Shown here one piece after another: positions 1 to 8,900 of a stretch of DNA of 64,000 nt. Under the pieces are notes generated by a model. It made no database searches, had not been told where the DNA came from, and saw only the letters and a program-made list of their open reading frames with translations. Source of the DNA: Symsagittifera roscoffensis. Its lineage: Eukaryota; Xenacoelomorpha; Acoela; Convolutidae. The stretch spans positions 3,435,556 to 3,499,555 of the forward strand of contig NC_087062.1 in assembly GCF_963678635.1 (NCBI RefSeq). Reading direction: 5' to 3'. Positions within the stretch are counted from its first letter, which is position 1, and the number at the start of each line of letters is the position of its first letter. The position numbers and the translations under genes were made by a program.

Positions 1-2
1 AG

Positions 3-2450
3 GAAAAGGGAGATTTACTTTATCACACAGCTGAAGGGGTGGTAGCGTGCAAGAGAAGAGATGAGGAAAAAATATTACACAAACACAACCTCATCATACT
101 ACCACAATTGTACCAAACGGAGGTGCTTTTCAGATCACACGACCAGATGGGCCACCAGGGGATAGATAAAGTACAACAAAGGATACTTCACAGGTTTGAT
201 TGGCCGGGAATGAGAAAAGCTTGCGAGAGATGGGTGAATGCCTGCCTAGCATGCCTTCAAGTAAAAGACCCAAGGAAGATGAAGTTTCCCCTCAAGTCTG
301 TCGAGAGTTCGGAATTCAATGAAGTGGTGCAGATAGACCATCAGAAAATCTGCATGACGGAGTCGGGTTATAACCAAATACTAGTTATAATAGATCACTT
401 CACCAAGTTGGCGGAAGCGGTTCCGTGCCAGACAGCCTCGGCAGAGGAGACATGTGATCACCTGATAACGCATTGGATATCGCGGTATGGTTGTCCAATG
501 ACTTTCCAGTCGGACAACGGCAAGGCTTTTGTGGGGGACTTGACAAAAGAATTGATGAAGAGATCACACATTGCTCAAGCGCACTCGACGACCTATCATC
601 CACAGACCAATGGGTTGGTAGAGAGACAGAACAGGACACTGGTCAACATGCTCAGGGTGTACTGCTCGAGATACATGACGGACTGGGACAAATACCTGCC
701 ACAGGTAGTAGGAGCCTATAAAAGTACTCAGCACTCAACGACGGGTATCAGTCCTTTCATGATGTTGACAGGCAGGGAAAGGGCAATGCCTATAACATTC
801 TTTTACCCGGAGTACGAGGGGAAGAGGACGTCACCTCAAGCATACGTGAAGGAAGCGATCAAAAGACAACAAGAGCTAAACGAGCTATGTCGGAGAAACA
901 CGGCGCAAGCGCAAATGAGGCAACGCAAGAAATATGACGAAAAGATACTAAGAGCAAAGCCATACGAAGTGGGCCAATACGTGTGGGTCTTCCAAAATGT
1001 CATACCGCCCAAGGGAACAAAGAAACTACTCAAGAAATGGAGAGGACCGTTCATGATTACGGAAGTACATCAACAAGGACGGTTCTATCGCTTGAGTACA
1101 GGGCGAGCAGCACATTACGAAAATCTGAAGCCTCATGTCCCGTCCCCGGAGGACTGGTGCCTACCAAAAGACATGGAAGGTCTTGAGTACCTGGTGGTGG
1201 AACCAGCGTGCGAAGTGAATGAGAAAGGCACTAGAGAGAAAAATGATGGTAATGAGAACTTGAGTTTGGACGACAACGAAAAGATAGAAGTGGAGTCGGA
1301 TGCAGGTTCATTTGTAGAAGAAGACTGGAACGACCCAGAGCAAAACGAGGTACCGAAGTGGATGGAGCCGGATCGACCAACACCACCGGAAACCAGGACT
1401 GGCAATCGTAAACGCACAGGCATGAGGTACAATAGGTACGGCGATGACTTCTTGATCGATAAGATACAGCCAGACAAGTTGGGCGATGAACTACTAAGCG
1501 CAGGCGAACTGGAAGCCGGAGAGGAATGGCAGGTCATTGACGATGGTGGACATTATCCGCAGGATGATTACTCGACGCCAGAATTGGAGACGGATCTCGA
1601 GCAGAGTGAAATAGAAAGGAGGGAGAACACGAACTTGAGGATTCTAGAGTGGATGCGTGATGTCAAGGACGAGAGCCACGAAGGACAAAGCATTCAGCAA
1701 GTCGATATATCAGCAGCAAATTACATGAAGACAGAGGACCCTCTTTTCGGATGGACAGCAACAGACAGGCCACTGGACATCCCTAAGGACAATTCAGACC
1801 CGACTACATCGACGGGGACGTCGATAAATATTTTTGTCCGGGGAGTGGGGGTAGGACTTACCCACACCGAAAATTTGATGATAAAGAAGCTCAAGGAAGT
1901 GAGGGAAACAAGCGGATTGGAACTGGAGGAAGAAGAACCAGAGCCTACCATAGGAAGGAATTTCAAAACGAAATTCGAAATACCCAATGAATACTCAGAG
2001 AACATCATGATAACAGATAGCGACTTCATCCTGTCAAACAGGACCAGCGCGATCTGCATCACGGCGGACATGAGTTTCAAATCAAGATTGGAGGCTGACT
2101 TCAAAAGAGAGTACCAGAACGTAGAGTTTCTGTTCAGACAGAGGCCAGGACTGGGAGGCATAGCAGCGCTTCCACCGTCAGTGGCACAAGTCCCGGGCAA
2201 ATACCTCTGCTTCCTAGTAACGAGAGTCAACGACAGAAACACAATTGATCCCGAACACGTGATATTGGCACTGACAAGACTACGTGACTTCATGATTGAA
2301 AGAGGAATAGTGGAGGTCTCGATGCCGGTGTACGACCCAAACAGGGGCAAACTGAGCTCGAGGGAATTGTACGCTATCCTACATGTGGTCTTTGCAGAAA
2401 CAGAGATAATGGTGCATCTTCACAAGAAGTACTACTTGAGCATCGCCTGA
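3..2450 (+). CDS. pol: Integrase region of Ty3/gypsy-like pol with macro-domain-like C-terminus (5' partial)
   Basis: The frame is open to the left window edge, so this is the 3' end of a longer pol; an internal ATG at 39 gives 803 codons, used here for numbering. The zinc-binding domain has H34, H39, C69 and C72. The catalytic core has D100 (QIDHQK), D159 (QSDNGKAF) and E195 (GLVERQNR), with 35 residues between D159 and E195, the retroviral DD35E spacing. A GPF-type module (W334-R-G-P-F338) follows. It would insert element cDNA into chromosomes in the nucleus. After about residue 395 comes a long acidic linker, then about residues 655-803 resemble macro domains of the OARD1/ALC1 type: an 'AICITADM' start, a 'KYLCFLVTR' strand, a 'VSMPVYDPNRG' loop and a final 'IMVHLHKKY' strand. 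The glycine-rich ligand loops are not conserved, so ADP-ribose binding is doubtful. Confidence 0.9.
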   Translation, partial: EKGDLLYHTAEGVVACKRRDEEKILHKHNLIILPQLYQTEVLFRSHDQMGHQGIDKVQQRILHRFDWPGMRKACERWVNACLACLQVKDPRKMKFPLKSVESSEFNEVVQIDHQKICMTESGYNQILVIIDHFTKLAEAVPCQTASAEETCDHLITHWISRYGCPMTFQSDNGKAFVGDLTKELMKRSHIAQAHSTTYHPQTNGLVERQNRTLVNMLRVYCSRYMTDWDKYLPQVVGAYKSTQHSTTGISPFMMLTGRERAMPITFFYPEYEGKRTSPQAYVKEAIKRQQELNELCRRNTAQAQMRQRKKYDEKILRAKPYEVGQYVWVFQNVIPPKGTKKLLKKWRGPFMITEVHQQGRFYRLSTGRAAHYENLKPHVPSPEDWCLPKDMEGLEYLVVEPACEVNEKGTREKNDGNENLSLDDNEKIEVESDAGSFVEEDWNDPEQNEVPKWMEPDRPTPPETRTGNRKRTGMRYNRYGDDFLIDKIQPDKLGDELLSAGELEAGEEWQVIDDGGHYPQDDYSTPELETDLEQSEIERRENTNLRILEWMRDVKDESHEGQSIQQVDISAANYMKTEDPLFGWTATDRPLDIPKDNSDPTTSTGTSINIFVRGVGVGLTHTENLMIKKLKEVRETSGLELEEEEPEPTIGRNFKTKFEIPNEYSENIMITDSDFILSNRTSAICITADMSFKSRLEADFKREYQNVEFLFRQRPGLGGIAALPPSVAQVPGKYLCFLVTRVNDRNTIDPEHVILALTRLRDFMIERGIVEVSMPVYDPNRGKLSSRELYAILHVVFAETEIMVHLHKKYYLSIA

Positions 2451-2952
2451 GTCGGGTACATGGAAGTACCAGGTCGGGTGTGAGGGAGGAGTCTTGAGTC
2501 AGGTACTGGGGTGCGGCGCAGGTAAAGGGATCTTAAGATGTGATTGGCATGACAATTGAATTTTAAAAGAAAGAATTGATGGTGCTAAAATATAAAATGA
2601 ATCTGCATGTTCTTAAGGGAGATCCAATCAAATTGTTTTAAGTGATATGTGAATGATAAGATTTTAATCATATGGGTAGAAGGGGGGTCTCTAGGTTAGG
2701 AACGTGACATACTAAGTTTTAATGAGCTTTATGTTTTCAGATCAAGTTTGAAAACAAAGTTGAATATCCAACTACACTCAAGCGAGAAACAGAAAAAGAG
2801 AATCTTGATTGAACACGCGACAATCCGGATCTACAGCAAGTGCTTGCAAGAGAAGATTTCTAGAGATTTCTTGAATTGGGTAATACTTGAGTTGGTAAGG
2901 TAATTCTTGAGCTGGTTGACATCTATCTACACACATCCCGAAGTTATAAAGA
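2451..2952 (+). other. Spacer between integrase ORF and third ORF
   Basis: This 0.5-kb stretch has no supported ORF. It contains a candidate intron (listed separately) and four CTNGAG hexamers. The downstream ORF starts at an ATG at 2,953 preceded by 'ttataaaga'. Because the third ORF cannot easily be reached by read-through from pol, a spliced subgenomic RNA is the likely route of expression, as for env in retroviruses; that is inference. Confidence 0.6.
2522..2740 (+). promoter_or_regulatory. Candidate intron / splice acceptor ahead of the third ORF
   Basis: A donor-like CAG|GTAAAG lies at 2,519-2,527, a branch-point-like TACTAAG near 2,710 and a strong acceptor TTATGTTTTCAG ending at 2,740. 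The acceptor is 212 nt upstream of the third-ORF ATG. It could pair with this donor or with a donor in the 5' leader outside the window. Sequence signals only. Confidence 0.45.
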
Positions 2953-5900
2953 ATGGCAGACCGATTCTGGAACTCTATGCCCACGGCTCTGCAGAGGCCC
3001 ACTCTTGACGAGCTGTACAGACGCTTGAGGGACCTGGACCACACCCAGATCGACGAGAGAATGGCGGTGATGCTGAATGCGATCCTCCAGTTGGAGGACC
3101 AGGGCGAGTGCAGGGAGTCTGCGACGGAGGCTGTCTTGATAGTCGGCTACACCACTGAGGGCATATCAAATCGAGCACAGACCAGATGGTTGTCTTGGAA
3201 TGCGGATGGAGGAGTAAGGGGCTTTGACTTGGCAAGAAATCCTGGCCTGAGTAACAACACCGAACACGGCGCAGGAGAGTTCCCGCTACCGACGAGGCCA
3301 ACAGCGAGATCCACGGGCCAGAGCTCGAGTAAGGTGCCGTCGATGTCGCGAGCGCAACAGACGACCGAGGCATATCCGGAGCTGGGAGTCCTAAGGAAAG
3401 AGCTTGAGAAGGCGCTGAAGGAAAGGAATAAAGCGAACCTCGATCGGGATCAGGCGAAGTTGGATAGGGAGAGGCTTCAGCTGGAGAGAGACCAGGCAGT
3501 CGACGAGCGGGATCAGACGTTGAAATTACTTGAGATGCTAAGGGCGGAACATCAGCAGGAGCTAAAGGTGCGGGAGAACGCCGCGAATCGCGATCAACTA
3601 AAGTCGGAGTTGGAAAGGATAGAACAACGACAACGCGAGCTGGACGCACAAAAGGGAGCCAGGTCAAACGAACGAGTGGTGACAAGCTCAAGGCCAGAGT
3701 CGCGCATGGAGGTGGATGAAGCTCCCAGGGCTAGAGGACGGTTCAACCTTGACCGCGAGGCCAGGGAACACATGAGTGAAGGGTTGGAGGTCTGGATACC
3801 GAATGACGCGACGCCCTCCTTGCGCAATCTAGAGACCCAACCTGTACGTCCTCTGATGGATGTGGTGTTACCAGGATATACACCCACCTCGACCTCGAGC
3901 GGTAGTCAGGTGAGTGGCGCCTCATCGCGCCTGAAGGAGCTGGGCGAGAAATTGCAGCAGCAGAGTCGTGAAAGGGCGACAAGGCCAGAGCTTCCCCCAA
4001 CTTGGAGGGAACAGCCGGTCAGAAACGTCGTGATCGCGAGCTACAAGAAGAACACAGAGGGGAACTACCACAAGCATAGTCGGCTGGACTGGAATGCGGA
4101 ACAGCAAGCCAGGAGGGACTGCTTCCACGACGCAGCCTGGGTGCAGTATCTAGCGCCACCTCGTGTGCCAGAGGGTGCGGTTCACCTGATTATAGGGGAC
4201 AGCCTGGTGCGGGTGTTGACCCAGATCCGGTCACATTGGCAGACGGGAGTCTTGAGTTTCGCTGGAGCTGCTACGCCACAGATGTTGGCAACTCTGGACA
4301 TGCTAGGAATGACCAAAGTTTACACAGTCACCTTGATGGTTGGGACCAACGACGTGTCGAGAGGAGAAGCAAGGAAAGTGACGAGGCTATGCGACAAGAT
4401 GAGTTGCCTTCTTGAGGAGCTGAGGATCCAAATGGATCCCATCCTGCTGACGATATGCACGGTCCCCTATAACATGATGTTTGATCAACACTCCCTAGAG
4501 ATGAACCAGAGGGTGCGGAGCCTGAACAAGGCGATCCGAGAAATACACCGAAACAGTGTGCTTCCTCTTAGGCTGTTAGACGTTGCAGAACGCATGGAGA
4601 ACAAGGGATTCCCTGAAGACACCTCGAAAGATGGAATCCATTTCGATAGGCCAAGGGGAGCTGAGTGGCTGAACGACGTCTTCCAGGAACACATAAACAC
4701 GCTAGAAGCGGACCTGCTGGAGACAGCCCAATTCACTTTAGGGCCACCTCCCAACCCACCATTCCTTGCCTCGAGGGCCTTGGCTGGTCGATTGGGAGCG
4801 AGAGTTGATACTAGAGATAGCTCGAGGAGCAATCAGACCCGATTGCAGAGTGCCACACCAATGGAGTCGGAGGAGGTAGAGTCATCAACACCTCCGACCT
4901 CGGCGATGTCCTCCGTGGTGGTGGCAGATGGCAGGAGAGAAAAGAAGTCTAGGGAGACTACCCGCTTGAGATATCCTGAGAAGGTGAAGGAACTGGATCT
5001 AGAGACTTTGGAATGCAGACGAGAGTTGGCGGAAACCCTGGGGATCGAACGAGTGTCGCATGAGGACTTGAATAGACATCATTGCGTAGACTGGTTGAAA
5101 GCACACGAGGCGCATTTCTCGAGAACGAAGTTAATGGAGACTACAGACCTGACTGGAATTCCCACAAAAACGATCATGGGACCCATTAACTACAGGCCTC
5201 TTAAGCAGCTAGGGAGTCCTGGACTTATAGCAGAACCTCCCAAGCACCGAACTGGCATCGCCAGGATCAGGTTGGCAACCCCGGCGCAATTGAAGGTAGT
5301 AGACAAGCTACTCAACCCGGGGGGAATGGAGTTGCCTGACGCTGCTTACGAAGGTCCAAGGTTGGCAGAGGATCCCAGGTACGGGAAGCCCTGTGGCGGC
5401 ACCCAATTGGCCAAGACTCTGGCAGTTTATGATAGAGCAGATCCAGCTGCTGCAAGAGTGATCATTGTGGCGGGATCAGACTTCGAAGGAACGTCTCCCA
5501 AGTTGTTCTGGCCGGAGACTCTGGTATACTCTTTGCCAGGAGCCGAATTGAACCAGATGTTGACCCTAGTGGTGGCAATAAAGTCGGAGATGCCCTGTGA
5601 ACCTGAGCTGCTATTGTTTGCAGGAATGAATGACCACCTGCACGCGATGGGACTTCTTGAGCAACTGAAGGGCAAAGAGATTCCGACATCAAAGAAGATA
5701 TGGGAGGCTATTCAGGCGTTATTTGCGGCGATGAATGAGGTACAAGAGAACGTAGCCTCGAGATTTGGGTCCAAGACAAAGGTGGTGTTTACCACATCCC
5801 CAGGATACGCCAGCATGCCACCCGCCCTACAATTCGTGTATGCGGTCTTAATCTTGATAGCGGAAGGGAGTGAATGGCGGATTCTGATGGCAGCCCCCAA

Positions 5901-8900
5901 TCGAGAGCTGGAGCCAGTAAACTTGAGACTTTACAGATCAGAATTACCAGCGGCATGGGCTGACATATCTCATGCGCTGAGGGGCTTTTACGGACTAGCC
6001 GATGTCTTGATTGTATTGGATGAGGTACTCTTGCTAGAGATATCGAACTTTGCTAGACAACTCAAGTTCAGCCCAGTCATCGGGGACGACCACCCGGCGA
6101 TAAACCAGTTGACGGCCAGCCTGTGGTTCCGGAGTATGGATGTGAAAGTCGCAAATTCCACCAGCAGGACTAGAGGTCCCAGCAACGAGAGAAGAAATGT
6201 GGTCGAGACGGAGAAACAGTTAGAATCGATGAAATATCGCTTGACCCAAGAGAATGGCTGGTGGCCATTCCTGACACCAAGGCTGGAGAACGCCACGAGT
6301 AAAACGAGGGAGGAAGCACCACTCCTCGTGAAACAAATCTGGAGTTTTCTAGAGAAGCAACTGGAGCTAGCTGAAAGGAGAGACATGACGGTGGTTAGAT
6401 TTGTCTCGGCCGCCAATGAAGTGACGATTGGAGGATTTTGGAGAGAGCACGCCAACGGCGAATTGAAGACTAGGAGAGATTACGAGATTCTCAAGTTCTT
6501 GAGTCCTTGCTGGGAGAGAGAATTCTTGGCAGGAGTGTTCGGCACCACGGCGACTATCTTCGGAGCCTTCGTGCAGGAGATACTGGGCATGCCCATCAGC
6601 CTGCTCTTGGCCCTGTATTTGGTCTACCCCAGATACTTGTTCAATATGGGTCCAGCATATATGTTTAGTCGGGGAGTGGAGACACTTCGAGTTGATGGGT
6701 ACCTGGCACTAGTGCTCTTGACCCATGGGGAATTGGTGTCGTTTCATCGGTTAATGGAATATGGAGAACCTCTGTCTATGGGGAGAGTCCACACGAGCAT
6801 TGAAACCAGCTCCTACAAGTGCGCCGCAGGGTTGAAGACACTACTGGTGCAATACCTCATGATGCAGAATCGATACATGACGGGTGAAGATGAGAACCCA
6901 ACCTCGAGAGAAGAATGGGAGAAGGCGAACAGAGGGATGCCTCTGTTGACGGACCTGTGTCTGGCAATGAGGTCGGACCCAATGGGGATAATCCGAGGTC
7001 TGGAGGAGGTGGTGACCTGCATCTATGGTCCAGCAGTGACGTACGCGTTTCCAGATCCCCTGGTGATAACGTATCGTCACTCGGTGACGCACTTGAGTCT
7101 CATCAGCGTACTGGATGGTGCAGCGCTGAATTGGTGTCAGCAGGAAGTGCTCAGGGCGCGTATCAGCAACACGGTACTCTTCGGAAAAGTGAAAGATGCT
7201 GAGATGATGGTGTGCAATTTCAGGGGACAAATGCAATGCAGAATGGGAGGCAAGCGAGAGGGCCCTATTGAAATGTATCCCAAATTCTGGAACTTGAACC
7301 CATTGACGGCGGACGGACGAGAAATCTTGAGAATTCCTGCCTGGAAGGAGTGCTTCGCACTGGTGAAGAGGGAGCTAGAGACCATAATGGAGAAAGAAAT
7401 CCTCCCGGCAACCATGCCTGAGTTCCCAATAGTCAGGAGGATGACCTTAGGAATGAATAGTCCCTTGGTAGTTCCCTCCATAATGGCGAGGATGAGGGCG
7501 GAGGAAATGCAGAAGGATTTCACTGATGGCTGGGACCCCCTGTTCATTGGCTACACGGCGGCGGTCTACTTCCATACCAGCGAGATGAAGGTAAATTCGT
7601 GGACGACGCAAGCGAAAAAGAGTAGAGGTTCGCAGCCCCCTGGATATGAGGTGTGGAAAGTCTTGAGGACTCTTGAGAAGGAAGGACTTGAGAATATGCT
7701 ACCCATATGGGATGATGGCAGGATGATCGTGATGGAGGGACACGTCGCACTGGTGGACGACATGAAATTTGCCACGAGAAAATATAAGGCGCCCTATGGC
7801 TTGGAACAGGTGGAAATAAGACAGGAAGGAACAGAACTAGATGCAGCAGGTCAACTGCACGTAGCACTGACGGAATACAAAAAGCTGGATCCCGCGACAC
7901 CATCACCACTGTCCGTGGACACACCTGGAGACAAGAGGAGCGGACCCGTCGAGGACCGATTTAAGAAAATTCTCGAGAGAAGGAGACATGAGTCAGAAGA
8001 AGAGAGTATGGATGAAACTCTCAGTGAAGCTGGTGAAGACATGGAAGTGGGGAATACGCCTGAACCAGGGCCATCAGGGGAGGAGCTCACCACTCAAGAG
8101 CTGTTGAAAGATTTGAGCGAGGAGAATTGGGCAGATACTGCCACACCACCCCTGATTCCGTCTCCACGGAAGAACCTAGAGTTGCCATTGGCAGGTGAGA
8201 CCTTCAATATGGGGATGTTACTCTTGAGCTCGGAGGAAAGGGAGAAGAACACGTTCGAAGGGAATAGGGACATATTCTTGGGATCTCTCGAGGATGACGC
8301 TTGGCAGGAGTTCCTGGAGGAATTCAATCGAGAAGTGGGCAGCGAGACGACGCTGGACAAGTTCAAGAAGGAACTGTGGGACGCAGTAGTGAGATTCGGG
8401 GAACCGCTCTTGATAGGAACGGGCCTGGATGAGAAAGCAAGAAAAGAGCTGCTGAACAAGCTAGTGGAGCTGAGGAACGCACGATCGAAGACTAGAAAAG
8501 AGAAATGTGAGGACAGCTCTACTCTGAAACAAAAAACTGTGGATAAAATGGTTGATGATATAAAAAGGGATAAGGTTGGGACTAGTAATATGATTAAAAG
8601 TACTAATATCCTTAAGGCTCGAGCAGGGGGGAGGCAAGAGTTGGAAGGAGTGGATGGAGAGGTAGAATCAATGATGATAGCCACAACACCCTCGAGCAGA
8701 GATGTGAAGACTCGCAAGAGGAAGAGAGCAAGTGGAAGTAAAACCATGGAGAGAAGAGTCTCAACGATCATCTTGAACGTATATCAGAGTACAGGAATAG
8801 AGAAAGAAGATGGTTCCAGACTATCCTTAGAGAACCATCGAAAGCTGGACGAGGTACGGAGGTTCTCTAATAAGAAGTTCGAGGAAGAACATGATGTTCA

